Part shown: piece after piece, positions 1 through 8,112 of the stretch
How the letters are laid out: each line of letters starts with the position of its first letter
How positions within the stretch are numbered: position 1 is the stretch's first letter
From: Bacilli bacterium
Lineage (GTDB): Bacteria > Bacillota_I > Bacilli_A > RFN20 > CAG-631
Reading direction: 5' to 3'
Length of the DNA: 64,000 bases
Assembly: GCA_900754115.1 (NCBI GenBank)
Contig: CAAEBM010000025.1
Location: 1 to 64,000 of the forward strand
Program-made: the position numbers and the translations under genes
The notes under the pieces: model-generated
Seen by the model: the letters and a program-made list of their open reading frames with translations, nothing else
Told to the model about the DNA's origin: nothing
Databases searched by the model: none

Positions 1-87
1 AGTGCAACAATCAATGGTTCAGGACAATTAGTATTTGAAGTAGAACAAGATTATGAACCTTATACTTGGACTTTTGCTAAACAATAA
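1..87 (+). CDS. C-terminal fragment of an unidentified protein
   Basis: The reading frame is open from the first base and ends at a TAA at 85-87, giving 28 residues that end in YTWTFAKQ. The fragment is rich in aromatic and acidic residues and looks like the last strand of a beta-rich, possibly extracellular domain, but it is too short to assign. A strong terminator follows directly. The rest of the gene lies upstream of the window. Confidence 0.6.
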   Translation, partial: SATINGSGQLVFEVEQDYEPYTWTFAKQ

Positions 88-120
88 AATAAAAATTGAA
101 TGAATTGCCTTTTAAACGTT

Positions 121-167
121 AAAAGAACTCGGATAATGAGCTAAAATCCGAGTTCTTTTTTAATTTT
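121..167 (+). terminator. Intrinsic terminator, probably bidirectional
   Basis: Perfect 12-bp stem: 123-134 (AAGAACTCGGAT) pairs with 145-156, followed by a T-rich run. An A-rich stretch on the other side also gives a T-run on the minus strand. It separates the partial plus-strand gene from the convergent minus-strand operon ending at 168. Confidence 0.9.
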
Positions 168-902
168 TTACAAATTAGAATTTTTTGAAGAAGTTTCATC
201 ATTAATTGTCGTTTGAACTGGTATGGAAGACATGGGCATATCCAATGAATGATAGTTAAATTGGTCTAAATTTTTTTCAAATACAGTTTTTGATTTTTCT
301 TTTCCTCTGCGAATTCTTGCACAGTAGCTCAATGCATTTCCGGCAATTTTAAAGAATAAGACAATTAAAAGTAAATAAAAAATTGTAGATAAATATAAAT
401 TAAAATCCGTAGCATCAATTTTTTTGAAAGTGACATTTGGAATAAAAGAAACAGGCATCCATGAAATACCAACAATTAATGGTTGACCAGCTGCTTCTAA
501 TTCTTTATTGATAGAACCGACCGTTTGCCATTTTAATCGTGGAAATAAATCAAAGAAACTAGTAAATACTTTGTTAATTGTACCAGGTTTAGAAAATAGA
601 CAATAGAACAATAAAAGAATAATCACTAAGATTAGAATGCGTAAAGACCATTTTACGCTGCGATATAAATTTCTTTGTTCATAGTATTGAACAGCCTCAA
701 CAAATTGTTTGGGATTGGTGACAATTCGATAACGACATAAGTCGACCATGTATCCATCAATTTTTTTGGCATTTTTTTGCATATGCCGAGCAATAGCCCA
801 ATAAATAAAACCAAAAACTAATAAAATAATTGCAAAAAAAGCGACGAGAATTAAAAAGCCTTTTTTTGTTGTTTCAGAAAGTTTAAACAGGTGAAATATC
901 AT
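168..902 (-). CDS. Unknown membrane protein, 244 aa
   Basis: I do not recognise a family. The protein has a hydrophobic segment at about residues 17-38, a second at about 85-105 and a third at about 170-190. The region between the second and third (about 105-165) is not strongly hydrophobic and may face outside. The C-terminal tail is basic, then Ser/Thr/Asn-rich, and probably cytoplasmic. It is the last gene of a three-gene minus-strand operon, 11 nt after the preceding gene, and ends against a bidirectional terminator. All three genes encode membrane proteins, so a shared envelope role is possible but not shown. Confidence 0.7.
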   Translation of the reverse strand: MIFHLFKLSETTKKGFLILVAFFAIILLVFGFIYWAIARHMQKNAKKIDGYMVDLCRYRIVTNPKQFVEAVQYYEQRNLYRSVKWSLRILILVIILLLFYCLFSKPGTINKVFTSFFDLFPRLKWQTVGSINKELEAAGQPLIVGISWMPVSFIPNVTFKKIDATDFNLYLSTIFYLLLIVLFFKIAGNALSYCARIRRGKEKSKTVFEKNLDQFNYHSLDMPMSSIPVQTTINDETSSKNSNL

Positions 903-913
903 ACTTTTTCACC

Positions 914-1186
914 TCAATCCTTATTTTCATTTTGCCGACGATTCAATTCTTTTAAAACGTCAAAAGTCATGTTTTTTTCTTTACATAATTGTAATCGTCT
1001 TTCATAAATGTATTTTTGTGGTTGGTCATAGCCTTTATGAGTAAAAAAGCCTAAAAGACTTTTGATTTCTCCTACAAAATATAAAATAATGGTTTGTAAT
1101 ATCATTAAAACAAAAATGACAAGATAAAAAGGACTGAAAAATAAAGCTTTTGCAGCATTTTTAAAAAAAGTAAATAATTCGCCCAT
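914..1186 (-). CDS. Small membrane protein, 90 aa, unknown function
   Basis: One or two hydrophobic helices cover about residues 10-48. A hydrophilic, highly charged C-terminal half with YERRLQLCKEKN and ELNRRQNENKD follows, which could be an amphipathic helix on the cytoplasmic side. No family recognised. It is the middle gene of the operon, with 20 nt to the upstream gene. The ribosome binding site is a clear AAAGAGGGA just before the ATG. It is small enough to be an accessory subunit of one of the neighbouring membrane proteins, which is inference. Confidence 0.65.
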   Translation of the reverse strand: MGELFTFFKNAAKALFFSPFYLVIFVLMILQTIILYFVGEIKSLLGFFTHKGYDQPQKYIYERRLQLCKEKNMTFDVLKELNRRQNENKD

Positions 1187-1206
1187 TTTTATCCCTCTTT
1201 TCTCTT

Positions 1207-2076
1207 TTATTTTTTGTTTTTTCTTTTCCTATTATACAGGATTTGACAAAAATATACAATTTGTAAAATAAGATTAGGAATTAAAAATAAAAGCGGTAAA
1301 TAGACATACTTTTGGTTTGCAACAAGAGGGATGGCAATAAAAAATAACAATACTAAAAAAGTAAAAATAATCAAAGTGCGATGTTTTAAAATACAAATCA
1401 ATTCTTTGATTAAAAAAATAGATAAAGCAAAGACGAGAAAAAAACAAGCTAAATACAAATTAATCCAGATAAAAAGAAAGATAAAAGTAAAAAAAGAAAG
1501 ACTAATCACACTAATAAAATAATACAAAGGAAAAGTAGTTTCATATGAAATAAAAAGATGAAATTTTTGTAATTCATTTTTAATGATATTTTGACAGCAA
1601 AACGCTTCTAACATGCTAAACAAAAGTAAAAAAGAAAGTGAAAAATCTTGTATAAATCCTTGATTATGAAATAATTCATTTAATAAATTGATGTCATAGA
1701 ACACTTCCGTTAAATAAAAACTAAATAAATTTGTCAAAAGATAAATGATAGAAAGAATAAAATAAGAAGTGTATGCAGGGATCTTTTTTTTAATTAAAAG
1801 TCCAAAACAATCACCGACTAATAGCGTAGGAAAAATATATAAAATCGAAAAAAAAGGATCCGATACAGTGACTAAAAAACAAAGGCAAAGAGTTGCTACA
1901 TTAAATAAAACAATTTCTTTTGTCTTATAAATGGCTGCATAATAGGTTGCAAAAATGGGCATAATCACTAATATTACACCATCTAAAAAAGGAAATGCTA
2001 AACTTAAGGCACTGATGACAAGATAGATAGCCGCAAAGATAGCTGCTAAAGTAATAGAGTTTATTTTTTTGTGCAT
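1207..2076 (-). CDS. Polytopic membrane protein, YybS/DUF2232-like or ECF S-component-like
   Basis: The 289-residue protein is almost entirely hydrophobic, with about eight predicted membrane helices and a very basic C-terminus (NRKRKNKK). The N-terminal segment ITLAAIFAAIYLVISALS followed by a second helix with a proline resembles the first helices of DUF2232 (YybS) proteins and of ECF transporter substrate-binding subunits; that similarity is a judgement from pattern, not a database match. No ATPase gene lies beside it, so an ECF assignment would need a shared energising module elsewhere. It is the first gene of the minus-strand operon, with an AAAGGAA ribosome binding site before the ATG. 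Confidence 0.6.
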   Translation of the reverse strand: MHKKINSITLAAIFAAIYLVISALSLAFPFLDGVILVIMPIFATYYAAIYKTKEIVLFNVATLCLCFLVTVSDPFFSILYIFPTLLVGDCFGLLIKKKIPAYTSYFILSIIYLLTNLFSFYLTEVFYDINLLNELFHNQGFIQDFSLSFLLLFSMLEAFCCQNIIKNELQKFHLFISYETTFPLYYFISVISLSFFTFIFLFIWINLYLACFFLVFALSIFLIKELICILKHRTLIIFTFLVLLFFIAIPLVANQKYVYLPLLFLIPNLILQIVYFCQILYNRKRKNKK

Positions 2077-2184
2077 GTGTAAAGTTCCTTTCTTTTTTTA
2101 TTTTACTATGGAATAAATAAAATAAAAAGAGATTCACATAAAAAAACAAAATGGCAAATATTGTAAAAAAAAATCATTTTTGTG

Positions 2185-2212
2185 TTGATATACTTTAGAA
2201 GTGTGCTAAAAT
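2185..2212 (+). promoter_or_regulatory. Sigma-A-type promoter of the cold-shock gene
   Basis: TTGATA at 2185-2190, 16-nt spacer, TAAAAT at 2207-2212. It leaves a leader of about 45 nt before the ATG at 2264, as is common for cold-shock mRNAs. Confidence 0.6.
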
Positions 2213-2263
2213 AATAATAGCAATGAAAAATTGCAATAAATGAAAGGTTTAAGGTTTAGTTAA

Positions 2264-2461
2264 ATGACAGGTAAAGTTAAAACATTCAACAAACAAAAAG
2301 GCTATGGGTTTATTAAACCTGAAAATGGAGATGACATTTTTTTCCACTATTCAAGTTTAATCATGGAAGGATTCAAAACAATTGATCCTGACACCGAAGT
2401 AAGTTTTGATGTTGAAGACACTGAAAAAGGTCCTAGAGCTGTAAATATTCAAAGAGTCTAG
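2264..2461 (+). CDS. cspA: Cold-shock protein, CspA family
   Basis: A single cold-shock (S1-like OB-fold) domain fills the 65 residues. The nucleic-acid binding signatures are present: KGYGFIKPE (RNP1-like) and DDIFFHYSSL (RNP2-like). Such proteins bind single-stranded RNA and melt secondary structure as RNA chaperones. The usual length is 65-70 residues, so it is complete. It has its own promoter and its own terminator, so it is a single-gene transcript. The exact paralogue (CspA/B/C/D) cannot be set from sequence alone. Confidence 0.95.
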   Translation: MTGKVKTFNKQKGYGFIKPENGDDIFFHYSSLIMEGFKTIDPDTEVSFDVEDTEKGPRAVNIQRV

Positions 2462-2476
2462 TAATTTTGTAAGTGT

Positions 2477-2498
2477 GCCGCGAAAGCGGCTTTTTTTA
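2477..2498 (+). terminator. Intrinsic terminator of the cold-shock gene
   Basis: GCCGC (2477-2481) pairs with GCGGC (2486-2490) around a GAAA tetraloop, followed by seven T. Compact, GC-rich and typical. Confidence 0.9.
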
Positions 2499-2555
2499 TT
2501 TACATTATTTTTCAAAAATGACTCATAATAAGAATGAAAATGAAAGGAGTCAATT

Positions 2556-2822
2556 ATGAAAAAAGTAGTCGGTTTTATGATTGGATTTGGCATGGGTGTT
2601 TTAGTAACCATGTATTCAAATAAAATAAAAGAAAAAGCGCAAGAAATGGCAAAAAAAGCTCAAGAAAAGATGGATGATTGGAAAGAAGAAGTATTAGATG
2701 GAGAAGAATATGAATATAATTACGACGAGCCAATGTCCCATTCTACTACGAATAAATCTAAAAAAAGAAACGGAAAAAGTACATCTTATTCACCAAAAAT
2801 GAAAAAAGAGGCTACAGAATAG
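2556..2822 (+). CDS. YtxH-like small membrane protein
   Basis: 88 residues. The N-terminus VVGFMIGFGMGVLVTMY is a single glycine-patterned membrane helix. It is followed by a charged helix (KIKEKAQEMAKKAQEKMDDWKEEV) with a regular heptad-like pattern, then an acidic patch rich in Tyr and Glu and a basic Ser/Lys tail. This layout (GxxxG helix then amphipathic charged helix) matches YtxH/DUF948-type stress-associated proteins of Bacillota; function is not established. A strong AAAGGAG ribosome binding site lies at 2543-2549. Confidence 0.65.
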   Translation: MKKVVGFMIGFGMGVLVTMYSNKIKEKAQEMAKKAQEKMDDWKEEVLDGEEYEYNYDEPMSHSTTNKSKKRNGKSTSYSPKMKKEATE

Positions 2823-2855
2823 AAAAAAAACTATCTTTCTTTATGAAAAAAATTG

Positions 2856-2878
2856 TATAATAAAGAAGAGTGGGTGAA
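2856..2878 (+). promoter_or_regulatory. -10 box and ribosome binding site that decide the ccpA start
   Basis: A perfect TATAAT lies at 2856-2861 and GGTGAAG at 2873-2878. The TATAAT overlaps the first codons of a longer possible reading frame that would begin at a TTG at 2853. Because transcription should start around 2868, the ATG at 2883 is the sensible start. A good -35 box is not obvious. Confidence 0.6.
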
Positions 2879-2882
2879 GAAA

Positions 2883-3872
2883 ATGGCACAAGAAAAAAAA
2901 CAAGCAACAATTTATGATGTCGCATATCGGGCACATACTTCTTTGGCCACGGCTTCTAGAGTCATTAACGGAAAAGAAAATGTGGCTGAAGCAACAAGAC
3001 AAAAAGTTTTAAAAGCCATTGAAGAATTAAACTATAAACCGAATGCTTTAGCAAAAGGTTTAGCCATGCAAAAAAATACGAATGTTGCCATTATTGTACC
3101 TGAAATCAATTATACCTATATTTCGCATGCTTTGGCAGGATTAATGGATTGTGCCAATAAATATGGATATGATTGTTTAATTTTTACAACTGAAAATCGC
3201 GCTGATGTATATAAAGTTTTAAACAAAGTTTTATCGCTACGTGTCAATGGAGTTATCGTATTTAATGATTATTTAGATGAAAAAGATGTCGATGTGCTAA
3301 CAGATTATGCTATTCCTACTGTAACTATCGGACTAGATTTAAAGACGAAATCTTCAGTTAGTTGGCATTATAAAAATCAAATAAAAGAAATTGTAGATGA
3401 TTGTTTAAATAATAAGAAAAAAGAAGTTTTCTTTTTAAAAGTTAAAAACAGTGGAAAAATGGAACAACGTTTATTGAACGCTGTAAAAGAGACATATCAA
3501 GAACATCAAAAAGAGTTTACAAATATTATCGAAGTTCCCGATTCTTATAAAGAAACTTATCCCATTATGAGACGCCATTTTTTAAAACAAAAACAAGGGT
3601 TTTATATTGCATTGCGAGATTCGATTGCGATTGCTGCTTTAAATGCAGCTATGGACTTGAAAAAAGAAGTTCCAGAAGATGTTGAAATTATGGCGATGAT
3701 TGGAACAAAGTATAGTGAGTTAACTCGTCCTAAATTGTCATCGTTTGATATTGATATGAGAGGATTAGGATTTGAAAGCATGGAAGTTTTAACCAAACTA
3801 ATCCAAAATGATAAAAAGATTATTTGTAAAAAATTACCTTTTACTTTTATTCAAAGAGGAACAACAAAATAA
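2883..3872 (+). CDS. ccpA: LacI/GalR-family regulator, probably catabolite control protein A
   Basis: About 329 residues, the normal LacI-family length. The N-terminal helix-turn-helix reads TIYDVAYRAHTSLATASRVING and is followed by the hinge-helix motif YKPNALAKGL; both closely follow CcpA (TIYDVAREA..ATVSRVVNG, YRPNAVARGL). A periplasmic-binding-protein-like effector domain covers the rest (VAIIVPEIN at about residue 63). CcpA binds cre operators with HPr-Ser-P as partner and controls carbon use. The gene is monocistronic, just upstream of the tyrS T-box, and not next to a sugar operon, which suits a global rather than local regulator. No cre-like operator was identified near the glycogen genes by eye. 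A sugar-specific LacI regulator is the alternative. Confidence 0.75.
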   Translation: MAQEKKQATIYDVAYRAHTSLATASRVINGKENVAEATRQKVLKAIEELNYKPNALAKGLAMQKNTNVAIIVPEINYTYISHALAGLMDCANKYGYDCLIFTTENRADVYKVLNKVLSLRVNGVIVFNDYLDEKDVDVLTDYAIPTVTIGLDLKTKSSVSWHYKNQIKEIVDDCLNNKKKEVFFLKVKNSGKMEQRLLNAVKETYQEHQKEFTNIIEVPDSYKETYPIMRRHFLKQKQGFYIALRDSIAIAALNAAMDLKKEVPEDVEIMAMIGTKYSELTRPKLSSFDIDMRGLGFESMEVLTKLIQNDKKIICKKLPFTFIQRGTTK

Positions 3873-3875
3873 AGA

Positions 3876-3903
3876 TTGCAAAACCATTTAAATTTTGTAT
3901 AAT
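3876..3903 (+). promoter_or_regulatory. Promoter of the tyrS T-box transcript
   Basis: TTGCAA at 3876-3881, 16-nt spacer, TATAAT at 3898-3903. The -35 box begins only four bases after the stop codon of the upstream regulator gene. Confidence 0.75.
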
Positions 3904-3908
3904 TACAA

Positions 3909-4118
3909 TGTAAGCAAGAAAGAAGTAATTGTTTTTTTAAAAGAGAGCTCTAAAAGTGGTGGAAAAGAGTAAAAAATGATTATGGATACACCTTGAACAA
4001 AACTTACCGTTTCTTAGCGTTAATAAGAAAAAGAGGGTATTTACAATGTATGAATTGTAAATAAACTAAGGTGGTACCGCGCATTAGCATCCTTAGAAAA
4101 TAAGGGCGCTTTTTATTT
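3909..4118 (+). promoter_or_regulatory. T-box riboswitch (tyrosyl-tRNA sensing)
   Basis: The conserved T-box AAGGTGGTACCGCGC is at 4068-4082 and includes the UGGN bulge that pairs with the tRNA acceptor end. Antiterminator arms CTAAGG (4066-4071) and CCTTAG (4091-4096) are perfect complements. In the alternative fold, CCTTA (4091-4095) pairs with TAAGG (4101-4105), the GCGC at 4079-4082 with GCGC at 4106-4109, and a T-run follows: a terminator. A stem I with an AGAAAGAAG element and a GGTGGAA segment occupies 3911-3996. A TAC (Tyr) codon at 3987-3989 lies at the expected specifier position near the 3' foot of stem I; the specifier assignment is inference supported by the downstream tyrS. Confidence 0.92.
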
Positions 4119-4135
4119 TAAAAGGGGAGAAAATT

Positions 4136-5395
4136 ATGACATTATTAGAAGAATTAAAACTTAGAGGATTTATTAAAGATTTTACAGATGAAGCGGGATT
4201 GAATGCTTTGTTAAATGAACAAAAAATTCGTTTTTATTGTGGTTTTGACCCAACGGCTGATTCTTTGCACGTGGGACATTTGATTCCAATTATCATCATG
4301 AAACATTTTCAAAAACATCACCATCAACCAATTGCAGTTGTAGGAGGGGGAACAGGATTAATAGGAGACCCCAGTGGGCGTAAAACAGAACGGGAATTGT
4401 TGACTTTACAAAAATCAATTGAAAATAGTCAAGGTATTCAAAAACAATTAGAACGATTTTTAGATTTTAGTGGTAAAGATCGGGCAATGATGTGCAATAA
4501 CTATGATTGGCTAAAAGACATTTCTTTAGTAGAGTTTTTAAGAGACTATGGAAAAAATTTTACGATCAATTATATGCTTAGTAAAGATGTTGTTGCCAGC
4601 CGGTTAGAACAAGGGATTTCTTTTACTGAATTTTCTTATATGATTATCCAATCCATCGATTTTTTACATTTATTTCAAAAAGAACAGGTCCAATTGCAAA
4701 TCGGTGGCAGTGAACAATGGGGAAATATTACTGCGGGGTTAGATTTAATTAAAAAAATAGAAGGACCTGATGCGAAGGCCTATGGAATGACTTTACAATT
4801 ATTGACTAAATCGGATGGAACAAAATTTGGAAAATCAGCTTCAGGAGCACTATGGCTTGATGCACATAAAACTCATCCTTATCAAATTTATCAATATTTT
4901 TACAATATTGCTGATGAAGATGTCATGAAACTGATAAAAATTTATACTTTTTTACCTCTTGAAGAAATTACAAATTTAGAAAAAGAATTTGAACTTGATA
5001 AAGGAAGTCGAAAAGCACAAAAAATATTGGCCTATGAAATTGTTCAATTGATTCACGGAAAAGAAGTTGCTGACCAATGTGTCAAAATGAGTGAAGTGTT
5101 GTTTCAACAAAACTTTGAACAATTAACCGCTGAAGAGTTAGCCATTGTATTAGAAGGAGTAAATAGTATCTCCATTCAAAATGATATTTCTGTGTTAGAG
5201 GCTTTAATGGAAACAAAATTGGCTTCTAGTAAAAGAGAAGCACGAGAATTTTTAAAAAATGGCGCAATTGCTGTCAATGGACATAAAGTGAATAATGAAA
5301 ATTTTATAATTGAAAAAAATCAAGCGATTGAACAAACGTATACGGTATTAAAAAGAGGGAAAAAACTATACGCTTTAATTAAACATGAATCCTGA
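4136..5395 (+). CDS. tyrS: Tyrosyl-tRNA synthetase
   Basis: 419 residues, full length for the bacterial class Ic enzyme that charges tRNA-Tyr. The HIGH-type motif is HVGH at residues 45-48 and the KMSKS-type motif is KFGKS at 230-234. FDPTADSLHVGH, GDPSGR and IGGSEQWGN are typical TyrRS tyrosine and ATP pocket segments. A C-terminal S4-type RNA-binding domain (KREAREFLKNGAIAVNGHKV) covers about residues 350-415. A ribosome binding site AAAGGGGAG precedes the ATG. Expression is controlled by the T-box just upstream. It ends with TGA, which shows that TGA is a stop in this organism. Confidence 0.98.
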   Translation: MTLLEELKLRGFIKDFTDEAGLNALLNEQKIRFYCGFDPTADSLHVGHLIPIIIMKHFQKHHHQPIAVVGGGTGLIGDPSGRKTERELLTLQKSIENSQGIQKQLERFLDFSGKDRAMMCNNYDWLKDISLVEFLRDYGKNFTINYMLSKDVVASRLEQGISFTEFSYMIIQSIDFLHLFQKEQVQLQIGGSEQWGNITAGLDLIKKIEGPDAKAYGMTLQLLTKSDGTKFGKSASGALWLDAHKTHPYQIYQYFYNIADEDVMKLIKIYTFLPLEEITNLEKEFELDKGSRKAQKILAYEIVQLIHGKEVADQCVKMSEVLFQQNFEQLTAEELAIVLEGVNSISIQNDISVLEALMETKLASSKREAREFLKNGAIAVNGHKVNNENFIIEKNQAIEQTYTVLKRGKKLYALIKHES

Positions 5396-5403
5396 TAAAA
5401 AGG

Positions 5404-5432
5404 TTGTATCTTTAAAAAGAATATGCTAAAAT
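5404..5432 (+). promoter_or_regulatory. Promoter of the rimP-nusA-infB operon
   Basis: TTGTAT at 5404-5409, 17-nt spacer, TAAAAT at 5427-5432. It lies right after tyrS and would start transcription at about 5440, directly at the leader hairpin. Confidence 0.65.
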
Positions 5433-5442
5433 AAAGACAAGA

Positions 5443-5466
5443 AGTGAGGGAAACCTCACTCTTTGT
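5443..5466 (+). promoter_or_regulatory. Hairpin at the 5' end of the rimP operon leader
   Basis: AGTGAGG (5443-5449) pairs perfectly with CCTCACT (5454-5460) around a GAAA loop, followed by CTTTGTTTTG. It starts only a few bases after the predicted transcription start. It looks like a weak terminator or attenuator, or a 5' stabilising stem. Because NusA itself acts on hairpins at terminators and pauses, autoregulation of the operon is a reasonable but untested idea. Confidence 0.7.
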
Positions 5467-5485
5467 TTTGAAAAGAGGTGAAAGG

Positions 5486-5959
5486 ATGGAAAAAGAAGTA
5501 CTTGAAAAATTAAGACAACCCATTCAAGAAATCGTTTCTTCAGCAGATTTATTACTCTATGATTTAAGTTTTGTACACGAAGACGGAAATGATTTTTTAC
5601 GCGTCAGTATTGAAAAAAAAGATCATACGATGGATTTTGCTACTTGTGAAATAATTTCTTCTCAAGTGAGTCAACTTTTAGATCAACTTGATCCGATTGA
5701 TCATCCTTATATTTTAGAGGTTTGTTCTCCTGGAGCCGAGCGACCTTTAATCACAAAACAGGATTTTGTGGATGCAATACATTCATATGTTCATCTCTAT
5801 TTTCATCAATCAGTTCAACAAAAAGAGGACTTAAAAGGGGAAATTGTGTCAATAAATGAGGATTTGATTACCATCACATATAAAGAAAAAACAAGAAATA
5901 AGACCATCACGATTCCCTATAATAATATTAAAAAAGCACATTTAGCAATCAAGTTTTAA
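5486..5959 (+). CDS. rimP: Ribosome maturation factor RimP
   Basis: 157 residues from the ATG at 5486, which is preceded by AGAGGTGAAAGG; a longer frame from 5444 would overlap the leader hairpin and is rejected. RimP helps assemble the 30S subunit. Typical features are the N-terminal domain with the acidic stretch FLRVSIEKKD, the segment YILEVCSPGAERPL (the conserved V-SPG--RPL motif) and a C-terminal SH3-like barrel starting near residue 90. It is first in the rimP-nusA-rnpM-ylxQ-infB-rbfA operon, the standard order in Bacillota. Confidence 0.96.
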   Translation: MEKEVLEKLRQPIQEIVSSADLLLYDLSFVHEDGNDFLRVSIEKKDHTMDFATCEIISSQVSQLLDQLDPIDHPYILEVCSPGAERPLITKQDFVDAIHSYVHLYFHQSVQQKEDLKGEIVSINEDLITITYKEKTRNKTITIPYNNIKKAHLAIKF

Positions 5960-5975
5960 AGAAAGGAAAAAACGT

Positions 5976-7514
5976 ATGACACAAGGAATTAATGCCAAAG
6001 AATTATTAAATGCAATGCAAGAAATCTCTTCTTCTAAAGGAATCTCTCAAGATGTCATTATTGAAGCGATTTCTGAAGCATTGAAAAAAGCTTATTTTAA
6101 ATATAGTAATGATGATACGGATAGTATTATTCGAGTGGATTTAAACACCCAAACAGGGGAAATCAAAATGTTTAAATTAAAAAATGTCGTAGAAGAAATT
6201 CAAGATGACGTTTTTGAAACCGATCCAGAAGAAGCAAAAGAACAAACAGGACAAGATTATCAAGTAGGCGATGTCATGGAAATTCCCATTGATATGTCCA
6301 ACTTTCAACGGGCTGCTGCAATGCAAGCAAAAAATGTTTTTAAGCAAAAATTAAGAGAAGCAGAAAAACAAATCATTTTTGACCAATACAATGATAAAAT
6401 TCACGATATTATTATTGGTGTTATTGAAAAAGTAGAACCCACTCATTGTTTAATTAAAGTCAATAACACATATGCTTATTTATCTAAATCCAATTGCTTG
6501 CCCAATGAATCTTTAATTCCTGGAAGACAAATCAAAATTTATATTGAAGATGTCGATCGAAAAGCACAAGGAACACCCATTGTTGTATCAAGAACGGCAC
6601 CTGGATTTGTAAAACGCTTAATGGAACAAGAAATCAATGAAATTTATGAAGGCATTGTGGAAATTAAAGCGATTTCTAGAATTGCAGGAATTCGGACAAA
6701 AGTAGCCGTTTATTCAAAAGATTTAAATGTTGATCCTAGTGGAGCTTGCATTGGACCGAAAGGATCAAGAATTCAACGTGTTATCTCTCAAATTGGTGGA
6801 GAAAGAATCGATGTTGTCAATTATAGCGATAATCCTGTATTATTCATTGCTGATGCATTAAAACCAGCCAATGTCATCGGAGTAAAATTAAATGAAAACG
6901 AAAAAACTTCTATCGCAGTTTTGCCAGAAGAACAATATTCTTTAGCCATTGGTAAAGAAGCTCAAAATGTCAATTTGGCTGTTAAATTAACGGGTTGGAA
7001 AATTGATATTAAGACAGAAGAAGATGCTAACACCTTAGGAATTGATTATCAAATCGTTGAAGATGTCAAAATCATTGAAGATGCAAAACGTCGAGCACCA
7101 AAAATTATGGTGAAAGCTCCAATTGTTGAAGAAACACCAACACCAACTCCAATTATTAAAGAAGAAGTTTTACCAACTGTAGAAGAAAAAGTAGAAACAG
7201 TAATAGAACAAGAAGATGAAGTAGTTAGACCAATCAAAACGAGTTCTTCTACGATTAGCGCCTTTAGTGAGTTAGAAGAAGCTTTATCAGCTAAACCAAC
7301 AGTTACGCAAGAAAAGAAACCTTCTAAGAAAAATTATAAAGAAGAAAAAGAAACAGAAACGGAAAAACCTAAAGTGGCTATTAAGCCTTCTATGGCTTTA
7401 CCTGTCTATACGGAAGAAGAATTGGCAAAAATTGAAGCGGAAGAAATGGAAGAAGAAGATCAATACGATGATGATATTGATTTCGATGAATTCGAAGATT
7501 ATTACGATAAATAA
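5976..7514 (+). CDS. nusA: Transcription termination/antitermination factor NusA
   Basis: 512 residues. The N-terminal RNA-polymerase-binding domain, an S1 domain (about residues 135-200) and two KH domains follow in order; PSGACIGPKGSRIQRV is the KH1 GxxG motif and LAIGKEAQNVNLAVKLTGWKIDI is the KH2 end. NusA binds RNA polymerase and nascent RNA and tunes pausing and termination. From about residue 375 there is a long low-complexity tail rich in Glu, Pro, Thr and Lys, ending in a cluster of Asp and Glu. B. subtilis NusA is about 370 residues, so this tail of about 140 residues is additional. The start ATG is 16 nt after rimP. Confidence 0.97.
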   Translation: MTQGINAKELLNAMQEISSSKGISQDVIIEAISEALKKAYFKYSNDDTDSIIRVDLNTQTGEIKMFKLKNVVEEIQDDVFETDPEEAKEQTGQDYQVGDVMEIPIDMSNFQRAAAMQAKNVFKQKLREAEKQIIFDQYNDKIHDIIIGVIEKVEPTHCLIKVNNTYAYLSKSNCLPNESLIPGRQIKIYIEDVDRKAQGTPIVVSRTAPGFVKRLMEQEINEIYEGIVEIKAISRIAGIRTKVAVYSKDLNVDPSGACIGPKGSRIQRVISQIGGERIDVVNYSDNPVLFIADALKPANVIGVKLNENEKTSIAVLPEEQYSLAIGKEAQNVNLAVKLTGWKIDIKTEEDANTLGIDYQIVEDVKIIEDAKRRAPKIMVKAPIVEETPTPTPIIKEEVLPTVEEKVETVIEQEDEVVRPIKTSSSTISAFSELEEALSAKPTVTQEKKPSKKNYKEEKETETEKPKVAIKPSMALPVYTEEELAKIEAEEMEEEDQYDDDIDFDEFEDYYDK

Positions 7515-7523
7515 GGAGATTCT

Positions 7524-7787
7524 ATGACAAAAAAAATCCCATTAAGAAAATGTGTAGTCACGCAACAACGTTTGCCAAAAAAAGAATTGTTACGCATTGT
7601 AAAAAATAATGAAGGTAAAGTTTTTGTCGATTTCAGTTCCAAAGCAAATGGGCGCGGAGCTTATATTACGAAAAGTTTAGACGTTTTAGAATTAGCGATT
7701 CAAAGAAATTCTTTAGGACGAGCTTTAGAATGTGAGATTCCACCAGAAGTTTATGAAATCATCAGAAAAAACATTCCTCATGAATAA
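7524..7787 (+). CDS. rnpM: YlxR/RnpM RNA-binding protein
   Basis: 87 residues, the usual length for the YlxR family. PLRKCVVTQQRLPKKELLRIV is the family signature (R-C-V-C/T--r--k--LiR-v) and GRGAYITK is the second conserved block. In B. subtilis this protein is reported to modulate RNase P activity. It sits between nusA and ylxQ as in other Bacillota and overlaps the next gene by 8 nt, implying translational coupling. Confidence 0.93.
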   Translation: MTKKIPLRKCVVTQQRLPKKELLRIVKNNEGKVFVDFSSKANGRGAYITKSLDVLELAIQRNSLGRALECEIPPEVYEIIRKNIPHE

Positions 7788-8112
7788 ATTAATCGCCACG
7801 ATTCATATGTCCATTTTAGCCCGTAAATATGTTTCTGGAGAGTCCTTACTTTTTCAAATTAAAAATCAACAAGTATTTTTAGTTTTTTATGCAAAAGATA
7901 TGGGTTTAGCTTCAAAAAAGAAATTAACAGATAAATGTCATTCTTATCAAATTCCCTGTTATTGTTTAGGTAATCGTGTACAAATGGAAGAAATTTTTAA
8001 AAAGAAAATTGTTGCCTTTGGGATAAATGATAAAAATTTGGCCAAAAAAATGATAGAGAATATGAAAGAAGGGAGTGTGCTTTATGAAGAAAAAAATGAA
8101 ACCAAATCATAA
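7780..8112 (+). CDS. ylxQ: L7Ae/L30e-family protein YlxQ
   Basis: 110 residues from the ATG at 7780, inside the end of rnpM; the longer frame from 7732 is rejected as it sits in coding DNA of rnpM without a ribosome binding site. The fold signature of L7Ae-like proteins is weak but visible: a short helical start, [42 protein letters not shown], then a terminal helix. These proteins bind kink-turn RNA; the YlxQ role is not settled. Position between rnpM and infB supports the call. The end overlaps infB. Confidence 0.85.
   Translation: MNKLIATIHMSILARKYVSGESLLFQIKNQQVFLVFYAKDMGLASKKKLTDKCHSYQIPCYCLGNRVQMEEIFKKKIVAFGINDKNLAKKMIENMKEGSVLYEEKNETKS

Noticed and set aside
1331..1522. Lys-rich 63-residue frame on the plus strand
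   Set aside because: Antisense to a convincing membrane-protein gene; low-complexity Lys/Ile composition results from reading T/A-rich membrane codons in reverse.
2357..2611. 84-residue minus-strand frame across cspA and its terminator
   Set aside because: Overlaps a real gene, its terminator and the next ribosome binding site; no coding signal.
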